Positions 1 through 12,935 of a stretch of 64,000 nucleotides of DNA are shown one piece after another. Under the pieces are notes generated by a model. The model saw only the letters and a list, made by a program, of their open reading frames with translations. It ran no database searches and had not been told where the DNA came from. Origin of the DNA: Hirudinaria manillensis (lineage: Eukaryota > Annelida > Clitellata > Hirudinida > Hirudinidae); assembly GCA_034509925.1 (NCBI GenBank), contig CM067535.1, positions 6,981,201 to 7,045,200 on the forward strand, written 5' to 3'. How positions within the stretch are numbered: position 1 is the first letter of the stretch; each line of letters starts with the position of its first letter. Both the position numbers and the translations under genes were made by a program.

Positions 1-2029
1 CCGCATATAATTAAAGCCGTAGTTAAAATATAGCTGGAAGTGACATATAATTTCGTCATTGTCGTGTCCTGGTGTCGATTGATGATGATGACGACGACGA
101 TGATGAATAATCCTATACGGATAAGTGGATTTGAAGTTCCCAATAAATTCTTGTCAAAGAGATGCACTCCGGAAAGACTGAAAAAATTTAAATTTAATAT
201 TAAAAATAAATAAGCTAAATAACATAAAATGAATAGCGAATAATGTTAAATACATTAAGTATCAGTGCGTTCAAACAGGCTAAGCACTAGAAGAAATGAC
301 TCAACGTCATAGTATTCATCTGTTACGAGTAATTAATTGTTCTCATTTCTATGCAATACCTTGAAATTCTTTGCACGGACGATATGAAGTTAAAAAGAAA
401 AATCAGAAATAATGCCTTATATTATATAGGTCAGCCCAAAGGTGTTTCGAACGTATTTCTTAGATTTAACAGTTCGAGCAACGAGAAGTCACGATCTGAA
501 GAACATTAGTTCCAAAATTTATAACATCCTTATTAGATTTTATCGCTCCCGAAAAGGTTAAAACAGAACTTAATGTCTGGCTTCCAGCCAAATACCTGAA
601 AATGGATATCGCATAACGCACATGTTACATGGAATCACAGCGTTTTTTCTAAAGTATTAATAAGGCTAATAAATGCTTAAAAATCTACAAATGCGTGAAA
701 AATTAAATTTCTATTTATTAATTTTGTACTAAATTTGTAGCAGTGAATTTAGCAAGAAGTTCTTTCAATACTGGAAGTTATTACTGAACCATTAAGCACC
801 CAGAATACGTATAAAGGGTACTGTTAAGAAGATATGATTTTACCGTAACGATATCGGTTGTTAACGCTTTATATTATGCCTTGTAAATTTAATCTAAATA
901 AAAATATCTCAATATCATTCCCACTTATTACCCAAAAAGGAAAACAATTCTAGGAAATCCAATCAAGAATTGAAGAAATAGTTGCAATAATAAATAGTTT
1001 TAAAGGAATTAAAATCAAATTTAAAAACATTTGAGTATCAAGTTTTACCTTCTTAAATTATCTCGAATGTAATACTAAACAAGAGTAATCCACGTTCTGT
1101 TAGTTCCTTCTTCTTAACGTAGATACACCCATCTTATAAAGCACGAAGTAATTATTTATGGCTCATCTCAACAGATCAACGCTATTGGTCGACATCAAAT
1201 ATCCGTTTGTACCTGCATTGTCCACCTGACCATTGTTTGCCTGTAATGTTAGTCTCTAAGCTACGAACGTTACTTAATATAAATGTTAAAAGGTAACATC
1301 ATATATCATAATAAACCCCTTTGTAGTTGATGAAAACAAATAAAATTTGAATAAAATCAAGGGCTAGATGATAAGAGGATTAAAATGCAACAGGTCTAAG
1401 CCGGCTAAATGTTATGTAATGCAATATCACCGTTCCCACAGGGACAGGCTTCTGTTGTGAGCCAATGAATGCAGTGTTGAATCTCTAATTATAATTGCAC
1501 TGGAAAGCCTAATTAGTGTCTCCAAAGATGGCTCAAACATCAATCTCACCTGTAAATCCATGTAAGAATTACAGGTATAAGGCGATGAAAAACGTCGTAA
1601 GCTAGTCGCGAAAGAATTTAATATTGAAGGTACTTCCTGGAACTTCTATGTCGATTTAGTCATTAGAATCACATATACTTATGGTATATATACAACATAT
1701 ATAATGTATATTTATATAATTCTATTAATTTCATTAGGTTTAAGATTCAAGTTTACATCTGGTGTTAGAGTGATTTTGCTTGGAAAAGTGTTTGTTAAAA
1801 AACGAAAAATAACTATAATCCCTCGCCCACCTTATCTTCTCCAAGACACCTTTCGAAGTCACCGTTTTCAATCATCATTTTTTCTCTCATTAACAAAAAA
1901 AATTTAATACTGATTTTTAAGCGATGTTCAAACGTTTGTCACCAGTCATTCCGTCGGCATGCAATCACGACTCAATACTCATATATGACTAGGACTACTT
2001 TTTCATTTAATTCAGTGACAATAACATTT
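1..2029. other. No gene recognised
   Basis: AT-rich sequence with a short GAT/GAC trinucleotide stretch near position 84-112. I found no ORF with recognisable similarity and no exon-like open stretch bounded by convincing splice sites. A 67-codon ORF at 1704-1907 has no recognisable feature and is probably chance. Confidence 0.5.
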
Positions 2030-2785
2030 TTAAAAAGCTACAACTGGTAATGTTACCAAAACGCAGGAACATTCGAAATCAAGCTGCAACATCTTCGCTT
2101 TTGAGCTTATTTTATCCAACCATATGTCTATTGTTGCTTGTAAAGTGAGGGCCAGACATGAGGGATAAGTGAAAGAATAAATATCATCATGTTTCTTCGT
2201 CGAAGGATTTTTCACAAAGAATTTCACATTCATTAATTCAAGTGACTCTAAACAAGCATCTTCTCCACGGAACCAATACACAACTGGAAAGGAGAGGAGT
2301 AGGCCAATCATGCTTGTCTTGTTGATATCTGCCGGTAAATTCACGGTAGAACAAAGACCTAATTCGGTTCGTTCTACCAAAGATGTCAATAATTCTTTAA
2401 AGGTAGCGCATATTCTGATGGCATCGGGGCATCCAATATCCAACTTCTGGGGTTCTACTTCTAAATCTTTCGAAACGTTTACGAAACAAAAACCAGACTC
2501 CGAGAAAGATAATAGTAGCTCTTGAACTTGAGTGACATTAACCACAAACAACATTTCATTCATATCCAATAGCAACATACGCGGCGAAATTAATTTTTCT
2601 TCGATGAGTGATTCCATCCATTTTGTCAACATTGGAGAACTGGTCTGAAAAAGATCAAATAGGTACGACATTTTCAATCCAGTGTCTACTGCAACGAAGT
2701 TCGCTTTCAAGACAGGAATAAATTTTATAAATCTTTTGGGAAAGCATTTCAAGAAAGTTGTTTTCCAGCTTGTTCCGCACGACAT
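2030..2785 (-). CDS. C1orf74-like protein (UPF0739/DUF4504), single exon
   Basis: Uninterrupted 251-codon ORF. The open frame extends further upstream without an ATG, so I take the first ATG, at 2785. The protein resembles the C1orf74 family (human protein about 269 residues): an early S-Y-L-F-D-L segment, a middle segment ending in L-F-V-V-N-V followed by a leucine-rich stretch, then P-V-V-Y-W-F, C-L-E-x-L and Y-S-F-T-Y-P near the C-terminus. No signal peptide or membrane segment is evident, and the family has no established biochemical role that I know of. It lies head to head with ALG8, 161 bp between start codons. The family name comes from remembered motif order and needs a profile search; that the ORF is a real gene is much safer. 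Confidence 0.6.
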   Translation of the reverse strand: MSCGTSWKTTFLKCFPKRFIKFIPVLKANFVAVDTGLKMSYLFDLFQTSSPMLTKWMESLIEEKLISPRMLLLDMNEMLFVVNVTQVQELLLSFSESGFCFVNVSKDLEVEPQKLDIGCPDAIRICATFKELLTSLVERTELGLCSTVNLPADINKTSMIGLLLSFPVVYWFRGEDACLESLELMNVKFFVKNPSTKKHDDIYSFTYPSCLALTLQATIDIWLDKISSKAKMLQLDFECSCVLVTLPVVAF

Positions 2786-2946
2786 ATCGAGATGTTTTCG
2801 CTCAAAACGTAGATATATAATTTGTTTGTTGACTAATCTAATGCTGGGCACTTTCACAACATTCAGTTACCTGTAATAACTGGAAGTTGTGACGTTAATG
2901 CATACGTTTGAAACCGTTTAAATCAGATCGACATTAATTTAGAAAC
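2786..2946. promoter_or_regulatory. Putative bidirectional promoter between C1orf74-like gene and ALG8
   Basis: Only 161 bp separate the two divergent start codons, so both promoters and 5' UTRs must fit here or overlap the genes. I see no clear TATA box. The inference rests on gene geometry alone. Confidence 0.45.
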
Positions 2947-5900
2947 ATGTCCCAGTCGGAAACATCATCAAAAGTGACACTTGTGATGTGGCAAAGCGGA
3001 GACTCGTTTTTCTTTTGGCGAGTGGTTGCGATACTAACATGCCTAAAAACTTTGTTGATGCCAGCATAGTAAGTATATTTATATTTAATGTATGCTCACT
3101 AAGTTTAATTTGTAGCAGGGCGGTGGTGTCCAGTACTTGATGTTCAATTAAAACATTTGATGCAAAAAAATTTAAGCTGGCTATTTGTCTTTTGTTCAGT
3201 TTTTTTTATTGTCTTGCATATTCACAATCACTCATAAATTATATTTCTAAGGATATTTGTGCATGATCTGCCTTACTCAAAGATATATACTGAAATATGT
3301 TAAACATTTTGAACATCCCAACATGTTTAGCCATTATAGTTGGTATTTGCAACAATTACTTCGAGTCATACTAAGGTTAAGAAGGTAAATGAAATTTCAT
3401 TGTGCTGTAACTCTTTTTCAGCCACTCCACAGATTTTGAAGTACATAGAAACTGGTTGGCCATAACTCACAGTTTGCCCTTTAGTCAATGGTACAAAGCT
3501 AATCAATCCCAATGGACCTTAGATTATCCGCCATTGTTTGCGTGGATGGAAAAGGGTTTATCTTATCCAGCCACATTATTTGACCATAAAATGCTAGACG
3601 TGAACAACCTGGGTTATGCTAGTCAAGCCACAATCACTTATCAGAGACTTACAGTCATATTGACAGAGATGGTTTATGTATATGCAGTTTTCAGGTTGTT
3701 AAAAGTGGTTATTAATATTCAGAATACTATTTGAATTATAAAATTGTGATAGATATTGTTGTTATGTTAAAATGTTAATTAATTGATGGATATTTTATTG
3801 CATCATGTTTGTATCAAATGACTGACATATGTGCTCAGGCTACTGCCTATAATTTCAGTAATCGATCAATTTTTATTAAAGATTTATTACAGCAATAAAA
3901 TAATTTTAACTTTCCGTTGCAGTTTCATGAAGATGTTTAAAAGACAAAAGTCAGGATTTCCTCACATCTCTTTGGCCATAATTTTCTTATGTAACTTTGG
4001 ACTATTCCTTGTGGACCGTATCCTTTCAGGCATTGCCATTGTGTTAACTTAACCCTTATGTCCAAAGTTCTGATATTTCATTTTATAAATTCCCATCTAA
4101 GATAAGTTCCAATTTAGGGAAGAAAATAATTCTGGCTTCCAGAAGACTTGGAGTTACTCAGATGTACTTTAATCAAATTTAATATTTTTAAAAAGCAATT
4201 TTAATGCCATTTAATACCATAACAGTAAGGACATCCATAGCATGTGTTAGAAAAAATTTTCAATAATTATATACAATTTGTTCCTTAGCATAGATCCCTT
4301 TAGATGTACATTTTCAGTATAATGGTATTTTGTTTGGAATTCTACTTTTGTCCATTTTGAAGATTTATCAGGTAATCAATGAGCTGATGTTTTCTAAAGC
4401 AATCAAAGTTCATCTTTTTATTTGGTATGCAATCGTGGATACTCTGTTCTCATTTAACCTGTTTCCTGAGCTCACTCTCTCTAGTAAATTTCCATAAATT
4501 TATGATCAGTGGCTCCATAGGAAGTCACAATTGTTTAAGATTGTTTAAAATTAATTTACACATTTAAATAGAAGCATAATTTTTACAAGAGTGTAAAGTG
4601 CACAATTTACTAATCTTTTTCAGGAAAAGTTCATTGAGGCAGCCTTCTGGTTCTCGGTGCTTCTTTGTATGAAGCACATATTCCTATATATCGCTCCCGT
4701 GTTTGGAATATATCTTCTGAGGAAATCCATTTTTGATAAAAAAGGCAAATAATATAGAGATTTATCATTTATTGGTCATAATTGTGACATAAAGTGGCCA
4801 ATATGAGAATAAAGTAGGAATATATTAATTAAGGACTAAAATCTAAATTAACATTCTATAAGTTTACATTAAAAAGGTTATGGTATACTAATGTGCTCCA
4901 ACATCTTTTAGGGGAAAGATATTCATTTGCAGCAATAATTTCAAGACTGGCAAGTCTAGGAGTAGTTGTACTTAGTGTGTTCTCCATCACGTTTGTTCCA
5001 TTTGTCCTGACGGTGGGCTAATTTTTCTGATCGTTGAATTTAATTTGCTTTGTTTTTTTGTATTTTTTGTTATTCATAATGTTAAATTTTCATTTTATCT
5101 GAAATCAACTAATTAGCCAGAAACTGATTTCATTGCGATGAAAATTGTGACAGCGTAGCTAAAATGACTTGTCCCTAAATGACCTGTCTACATCCAGCTC
5201 ATATTCCCTCTTTATAAATAGAAATTTTGACTGTAATCAATTAGAATCGTTGATTATTTGATCTTTTTAGGGACAGACATCAGACATTATTTCAAGACTT
5301 TTCCCATTCAAACGTGGCCTGTGCCATGCTTATTGGGCTCCAAATTTCTGGGCAATATACAATGTTTTAGATAAAATGCTTGTTGTTTCTGGTGAGTAAA
5401 CTTCACACATTTTCTGCCATTATGTATCATTAAGCAACTATATCTTTGGACACAATCATTTGTATAAATTCATTTTTACAACAAGGATGCTTATTGACCC
5501 AATTGAAATATTGTTTTGTAAAATAGTGTGAATATTACAAAAATAGTGTGAATATTACAAAAATAGTGTGAATATTACAAAAATCTTGTTCTGTTACTTC
5601 AAGCCAGATGTTTAGGCATGTCTCCAGACTCGCATACTACAGCTTCCATGACTGGGGGTCTGGTACAAGAATTTGAGCATGTATATTTACCTGCTGTAAA
5701 ACCTGTGCACACATTTCTCATAACAGCTGCATTCATGCTGGTAAAACATTTTTTGCATTTCAGATTTTCATTTATATTCCAAGTTTTAATTTGTAAATGC
5801 TTCTTCTCAAACTTTGCTTTTGTCTTTTATAAACAAACTTGTTCAGATAAATATAAATGATTTATTATTATAATATTTTGTTTTTAAATCAGCCTGCTCT

Positions 5901-6859
5901 AAAAATTGCTTGGAAGCAAGAGCAAGATGCTAAAAGCTTTGTAAGGGCATTGGTGTTATGTGGCTATTCCTCTTTCATGTTTGGCTGGCATGTTCACGAA
6001 AAAGCAATTCTGATCATGACAGTCCCTCTAGCGTTAGTTGCAAGATAATTTTTTTTCTAGAAGTATTTCCGTTTATTGAACTGATTAATTAACCAGTAAT
6101 CATAAACATATTTAGAAATGATTGTCATTAACTTAAAAGCTACCTTGCCATCAATGTCCAAACTCTATTTTAGTAGACATTTTGGCATTAAATTCCCTTT
6201 GCACTATTTTAGAGGATATAATAACTCCAATTAAAAAAAAATGGCCATGACCTTTAAGCAAATATCTTTCTTCCTTCAGACTTCTAGCTTTTGACTCTAA
6301 GAGAAATTCAAAGAATTACGTATTCTTAACATGTGTTGCCAACTTCAGTCTGCTTCCACTCATATTTACCAAGCAAGGTTAGAGTCCATCTTAGATTCTG
6401 GACACATTATTCATAAGAATTCTGTTAATTCTAATAATACTATTTTCAATGCTTTGCATTTTCCTCTTCAGAAATGTTTTTGAAGTACATTTTGTGTTTC
6501 ATGAATGTGGTTCTATATTTCCATTTCATTGCCACCCACCACAAGTAAGAAATTCTACTCAGAATTGGAGTTGCATATAATAATAGTTAATGGACTGTTA
6601 GCTCATAACAGGTATCAATTTACTACTAATTAATACTAATGTTGATAGGATCTCAGAGAGAAGCACCATCAGGATCCCTCTAATGACATCACTAGAATCC
6701 ACATACTTGATTGGGTTGCTGTTTTTCGAATCCTACTCGGCCTTCATCCATGGCCTCTTGTTCGGATCTGCTTTGCCGTTTCTTCCACTGCTTTTGATAT
6801 CATTCTATTCCTCCATCGGGATGATGTATATATATTTAAGGATGTTATTGTCTCACTAA
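2947..6859 (+). CDS. ALG8: ALG8, dolichyl-P-Glc: Glc1Man9GlcNAc2-PP-dolichol alpha-1,3-glucosyltransferase
   Basis: Adds the second glucose to the lipid-linked oligosaccharide in the ER membrane, before N-glycan transfer. Exons: 2947-3068, 3422-3694, 3923-4017, 4304-4371, 4624-4744, 4912-5012, 5271-5391, 5616-5740, 5893-6032, 6280-6377, 6472-6544, 6649-6859. They sum to 1,548 nt (515 residues; human about 526) with phase kept at every junction. Recognisable blocks are [13 protein letters not shown] in the first luminal loop, [26 protein letters not shown] and [14 protein letters not shown]. Many hydrophobic helices, as expected for a GT-C enzyme. Intron 5 appears to start with GC (4745) rather than GT. 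The exon 8 start (5616) could also be 5603. Confidence 0.95.
5521..5580. repeat. Three perfect copies of a 20-bp unit in an ALG8 intron
   Basis: The unit aaatagtgtgaatattacaa occurs three times head to tail without a mismatch, in intron 7 of ALG8 just upstream of exon 8. A small minisatellite with no evident function. Confidence 0.95.
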
Positions 6860-7416
6860 ATACTGCTCATTCTGCCCTCCACTTATCAGCATTAATTATT
6901 AATTCTAAGAGTGTGAACACTTTGTCATATTAAGATATTGGTTTTGAAAATGTGGAAATGGTTTCATTGAAGTTGTGTTGAGTGTGCACTGCTCCACATT
7001 TGAAACTCCTGGCTCTTTAAATCACAAAATGCAGGAATGGCTCAGATTAAGATCTGGTGTGCTTTTATTAATTTTCTGATAGTGAACCAAAGAGTATGTA
7101 ACTCTATAAAGGAATGAGAAGTGCTTATGACACAGCCAAAATTGTCGAGATGATATATTCTTAGAAGTATAAAGATTAGTTTTAAAATGGTAAACTACAG
7201 AAAGTATGTTCCAGTAAAAGGTTAGGGCATGCAATACAAAGCCAAAGCAAAGGTCTTTAGGAAATTTAGATCCTTCGATTCAATGCTTTACATGAAATGC
7301 GACAAAACAAGGCAACAATGAAAATTAACAAACTTCAGCAGAATTTCCGCAACATTCAAATTGATTAACATAAAATGTTGGAAAACAGATCATTGTCTGA
7401 ATGGTCTTTTCTCGAG
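6860..7416. other. Convergent 3' ends of ALG8 and POGLUT2/3
   Basis: 557 bp between the ALG8 stop codon and the last POGLUT exon. It should hold both 3' UTRs. A 70-codon minus-strand ORF here shows no similarity to anything I recognise. Confidence 0.5.
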
Positions 7417-10400
7417 TCAAAGCTCATCCCTCTAAAAGTGAATTTTGAGAAATTATAGCATCAATTCGTGTCTGTTTTTGCTCATCCATTTTCAACCCAT
7501 TCCATCCATTCATCCATCCATCCACTCACCCATCCATCCATCTGCCCGCCCAACTATAAAATTTGATTTCTGTTATAAGGCAAACTTAACTGTTCCATTA
7601 ACAAAAACCGAAGATGCAGTCTGAAAATCAAAAAGGTTCACCTTATTGGGTCTGACACAAGTGCATATTTCATTAGAAGGCTGCTCTACAAGCTCCATTT
7701 CCTCAAGAACTTCGACTTTTGATACAAGTCTCTCTTGGTATTTCTGAAAAAGTTTCATAATCCTGGAAAACAACAATCCTGGATTACAACATCCACTGAG
7801 TACTTACCTGAAAGTAAACAGCATGGTAGCAATAAAGATGTTCAGGTAAAAGATTGTCAAAGGCAAATCTCTTGGCATTTAAGGCAATTTGCTCTGCCTG
7901 TTAAAATGATCCTGGGTTACACGTAATTCAATACCAATAAAGAATGTGAGTGCCATTTAATACGAATTTGAACAATCCCACACGACCTTTTGTGAAAAGG
8001 TCAACCAAAATCATTGACAACCTGTTTGTCATTGTTCTGAGCCCATTTGATCTTTTGAATGAGATCAGAGAGATCCGATTTAAAGGAGATGTAGTGATAG
8101 TTTGGCTTCATGAGTTTGTAGAAAAATTCATAACTATGTGATTCTTCCTTGAGCATCAAAGATTTACTCCCAAGCAGATATGGAGTCCTGTAGGGTGCTA
8201 CCGTGCCATCCATGTTGATGATATACTTGTACTGTCAAGAAATGTATAACAGAAAATGTATGCAAGCTAATGTATAAATAATAATTCTCTTATCACTTAA
8301 TAACAAGTAAACTTCAAACTACATTGTAAAAATCGAAAAAGGGAACATCCTTTGTAGTTGTGATATTTTCCCAATGGAAGAAAAACATCCTGGTAATATT
8401 GGCATCTATCAGCTCAGGATTATCTTTAGATAAAAAATAGAGCTGCATTCGAGACAAACTGCTATCCCTCCCTCGAAAAAAAGCCTTTTCAATTTTCTCC
8501 GACCATTTTGGGCCTTTTCCATGCATGCCTAAAGTGTCCAGGTAAGAACTATACAGAAATAAATGCTTAATGAACTCCTGGCATATTTTATAGAAAGTAT
8601 TATCTCTTATTGGCTCTTCTGTCCCTAATGCTTTCAGTAAACAGAAAATTTTTACATAAAGACAAAATAAAATAATGCCCTAGAATCAATAAGTGCAGCA
8701 AATACAAAAATTTACTCTAAAATTCCATCATACTAGCAATTATTGCTAAAGAACACCTACGAATACATGTTGTTCAAAGTGTTTGTCATAATTTCATAGG
8801 TTGGCAATATCAGTTCATAGGAATTTTTCTGTCCACCCCATGCAAACATGGCCACTGGCTTTGTATGACCTTTTGAAATCAAAGCATAGTCACCAAGATT
8901 GAAAAAAAACTCCATGTCTGGAAGAAGCATCTGTCCAAAGATCAAAACTTTTGATATTTTGATATTTTAAATTCATATCATTAAAATTTCCAAAGGTTAA
9001 ACCATTCAGCTAAAAACTAGCTAATTATTACTTATTATATTTAATCTTATTGCATTACTATAGTAGTGCAATGATTAAAATGACTTTAAAACAGTTTTAA
9101 AAGAAAAATATCTGAGGCAATAATGAATGCCCTGAGAATTCATTAAAACTGCCTTTCTGGTCAAAGACAAGAGAGTGGAGTCTGTAAAAGTTTTAAACTG
9201 AACGTGTTGACCCCTGGTCCTTCTATAAATCTGTTGATGAAATTACATAGTTAGAATACATATTAAAGATGATAATGATAATTCACATTCTGAAAAATTA
9301 ATACGATTGCATCCAAACTGGTAATCCATATAAGGAAACCTTTGACCAGCAACTCATTCCTAATTTTCAGAGACAAAAGCAAGGCTAAAACTGCCCACCC
9401 CTATGGGAAACTCAAGAATTACTAAACCTTGTTGTCTTTGATGACATAATGGACAACACTGAATGCTCCTGGATTGCTGAAGTATCTCGATATAACTTCA
9501 TAGGTTTCAGTTGTATTGATGCTCGGCAATCTGTTCAGCTCTTTGTCCATTTCCTCGTAATTTCTTTTACATTTAACTGCATCAAGCCATTGTTCCATAT
9601 CGTTGGGGCAATAACAGTTTTCATGATACACCCAGCCTGAAATTATCAACGTATCAACCTATTAAAAGTTCAAAGTATTATTACTTAATTAATGTCTCAT
9701 TATAAATAAAACATCTTTTATGTATGCTTCCACAGACCTTTTGTGTGATGTTGCACTAATTGCATCAGGCTAAAACAATGAGCTCACAGTTGAGCCATCA
9801 AAAGTTAATCAATTCAGTTGATTTTATCGTAAATAAGCAGTAATAAATCCATATTAAAAAAATGAAATAAATTTTATTGCACTTCAAATAGAGTAAATTT
9901 ATGTTGTAGATCCACAAGTCATGCTATAATTACTCCATTGCATCCAGAACATATTTGACCAATTCTCAATTTTATGAAAAACAAATTCTTTTTATGATCC
10001 TTTATTTCAGCAAGCAACACTTAAATCACTCCAAAGTCCCTCCAAAACTCCTTTAATTACTTTAACTCATAGCAAATATTTAATTCCTAATAATTCACCT
10101 TTCTCTATATAATATGTTGAACACTCCAATTCAACGGCCAAACAAACTTTTAATATTGAAAATTACATTGAAAAACAAAACAGTATAGTATAGAACTTGT
10201 TCACAGAGTCATCCAATGTTATTATGAAATTCAGTTCCAATAAGATACTTGCACTAATAATTAAGAGAAATAACATTACCCAGAGGTGAGCTAAAAAATT
10301 TCTATAACACTAGCATGTAATTGCATTGTATCAACTGAGATCTTTTACTGAAATGTCTCTCCAAAATCAATTCCTATCAAGCGGATCAGTTTTGAATGCT

Positions 10401-12935
10401 ATCAAATAATTAAAAACATAAAGTAAAAACTATTGCAAACAACAATGTTTTTACATTGCAAACAAGCACCTTCAATAAATATTATCATTTGTTAATTATT
10501 ACAGTCAAGTCTCGCTACTATGCCACCCACCAGGACCGAGCAAAAGTGGTAAAAATAACGAGGGATTGTAAAAAATTGCCTTATTTTATCAAATAAAAAC
10601 AGCTTTATTTTCTCAAGTTACCCAGCTCAGTCTAAAGCTCTCATAATCCTTGGCTGTCGCATCGGCAGATCTCATTGTCCAGCCGATCGCATGCTTGCAC
10701 CACACCAGACTTGCAACCACGGCTTCAGCTTCACCCTGCACTGTCTTGAATGTGATGTCGTGGCACTTCTTGAAATTGTCCAGCCAGCCATTTGCTTACA
10801 TTTCCGAGCTGACATCTGCTAATCTTCACTCCAACCCGCAATTCTCACACAAAATCTCGACATTCGTTTTCATTCCTATTTACACTCCCACCTGATCAAA
10901 TTCCATGGAATGTTCCAAAACTTTCCTTAATCATCCCTCAGCCTCAAGTCCTGGGAAAGTATTAACCTGATCAGATCTTAAAAATACAAGGTAATGCCTC
11001 TTAATTATTTCCCCCCTCCACTGGAAGTATGTCCTTAACTTCATGGGTTAGATAAACAATGTTAGGATCCTGGTGGCATAGTAAATTTATTTTGTATTGA
11101 ATTTTGTCAGTAAAGAGCCAAAGTGGCATAATAGCCAGGGTGGCATAGTAGCGAGATTTGACTGTATCAATGTAATTTGATACTCATCTCTCAATTAAAA
11201 TAGCCTTTGGTGTTCATAAACTATATTAATGATGTTATCAAGAGATTGAGAAATATATTATTTCTATTTGCACACAAATCAAAATGGAGAAAAAGTGAAA
11301 TGCATTTAAAGATAACTAAGGTAATAAAATCATTCAAGAAAAGTGTTGGCAGATAAAAAAATAATTTTTGAAAATTATTATTTAAGAGCTGGTGACTGAC
11401 TGACAGGAATGCAGTTGATGGATCCAGATAATTGCCTTCACACCCAACTTGGATACATAAGATTCAAAAGGTGAGTTGAATCTCAAAACTTAATTTTGAT
11501 TCTTACTAATGCTCAGTGGCCAAGAATCAGGAGGTATTTTCCTTCTGGGCTATTAAATATTATTATTATGAGCCTCAAGGCTTTAATTGTTTGAAGCATA
11601 ACTGAGCAGTTGCTATAGTTCCTGATTGTCAATTAATAAGAGAGGCTTAAAGAAATTAAAGAATTAAGATAGAATTATCCTGAAAATCTCGTTTTGCTGA
11701 AGTCTTAGAAAGCATTTGAAGCAGACATAAAAATTAGTTAAAAGAACTTTTAAAATAATACAAAGCTAAGTCTATTAGTAAGGACAACTTCCTTTCAGAG
11801 AGGGATACTTCCTCTTGTCTTCAATTCTTTGGTGATTCACTAATATTTTGCTTCTTGAATTTGATTACTTATCACATTTTCTTATCTTATTTTAATCATT
11901 TTAAACAGTTATCTAGTTATCTAATTGACCTCACTAATCAAAAATCAAGTTAAAAAAATCTGCTACCCTTGATCAGATATGGGGAATCTCCAACATGTTG
12001 ATCTTCATAGGTGATGTCCACTCTAAGGTCTTCATATGACTGGTGCATGCGAAACATGAGTATGTACGAACCTAAAAAATATTCGCAAAACATAACTGTT
12101 GGGGAGGAAAATGCTGATACTAGCTGTGATTAATGTAAAAGCAGTATCATTGTCAAAAAGCATTAAAATCTATATATGCATCTAGATTTCTACAATTTAC
12201 CTTAATATGTTCTAAAATCACAAATTAAAGCATCTTAAAAACGAAAAATTCAGATGATATATTCTCACAGTCTTGTTTGTATGAACTCATATCAGAGCTA
12301 TCAATGTTCCTCAATATTTAACAATACAATCAGAATCACTGACAATTACTAATAAATAAATTTCATTTTGAAAAACCCACCATCCTTAACATCAACAAAC
12401 TGGGGAAAAATCCTGGAATATGGGTTTTGGGGCTGAGAAAACTTCACAGAGAAATTACTCTCAAGGGAGTGTGTGATACTACAAACACACAAAAACCAAT
12501 GAAAGAATTTTAATATAATAAATAATAAATCATAAAACTAATAAATCAGTACAAATTAACGAATTCACTTATCATTATCAATATATAATGACTATGTCGC
12601 TGACCATGACAAATCTTTTTCCCCATTATTGTGTCTTTACTATCACTATTCTCTTATTATTATTATTGATCCTCCCAAAACTTTTCATTTTCTTTCAAGT
12701 AATTGAATAACTTGGAATTAGAAAATTCAACCACTGAAAAATATTCGACGAACTTTTGCCCGTCTTCGTCAACCGTTTGAATGAAGACGTATCTAACTGG
12801 CAACACTGCACTTTGCATAAGACCTGGGCCCCACACAATGAATTTCTTTGGGTCAGGCTTTTGGCATCTGACGAGCGCAAGAAAAATGAGAAAACAAATA
12901 GTCACAACACAAGAGCATATTTGAAAAGTTCCCAT
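7417..12935 (-). CDS. Protein O-glucosyltransferase 2/3 (KDELC1/KDELC2 family), ER lumen
   Basis: ER enzyme that transfers glucose to Ser of EGF-like repeats. Exons in coding order: 12754-12935, 12381-12478, 11967-12071, 9428-9636, 9153-9230, 8761-8930, 8323-8548, 8022-8231, 7808-7897, 7642-7743, 7417-7431. Together 1,485 nt, 494 residues (human about 502-507), all phases kept. Residues 1-24 are a signal peptide. A filamin-like domain follows (W-G-P-G-L near its start, H-V-G-D-S-P-Y at its end), then the CAP10/GT90 domain with V-Y-H-E-N-C-Y-C-P, L-P-D-M-E-F, A-F-F-R-G-R-D-S and N-M-D-G-T-V. The last exon is only 15 nt and encodes R-D-E-L and stop, an ER-retention signal; without that splice the frame ends in K-F-A-L. 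The intron after exon 5 starts either with GC (9152) or with a weak GT (9149). Confidence 0.92.
7500..7542. repeat. Degenerate (CCAT)n microsatellite
   Basis: Run of CCAT/CATC tetranucleotides with interruptions, inside the last intron of the POGLUT2/3 gene, between the RDEL exon and the preceding exon. Its complement (GGAT)n recurs near 24.9 kb. Confidence 0.85.
10502..11164 (-). mobile_element. Decayed pogo/Tigger-like DNA transposon with terminal inverted repeats
   Basis: The left end (10502-10528) and right end (11138-11164) form a 27-bp inverted repeat beginning cagtcaa and containing ctcgctactatgccaccc, with one mismatch. Both ends are flanked by TA, the target duplication of the Tc1/mariner/pogo superfamily. 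On the minus strand, about 10640-10820, an interrupted reading frame contains G-W-L-D-N-F-K-K followed by a V-Q-G-E-A-E motif, as in the CENP-B-type helix-turn-helix of Tigger transposases; a stop codon lies just upstream. At 663 bp it is internally deleted and non-autonomous. It sits in intron 3 of the POGLUT2/3 gene and is probably spliced out. Confidence 0.85.

Noticed and set aside
7631..7660. A 21-bp GT...AG stretch in the POGLUT penultimate exon that could be read as a micro-intron
   Set aside because: Far shorter than any other intron in the window; the donor instead pairs well with the acceptor at 7432 that yields RDEL.
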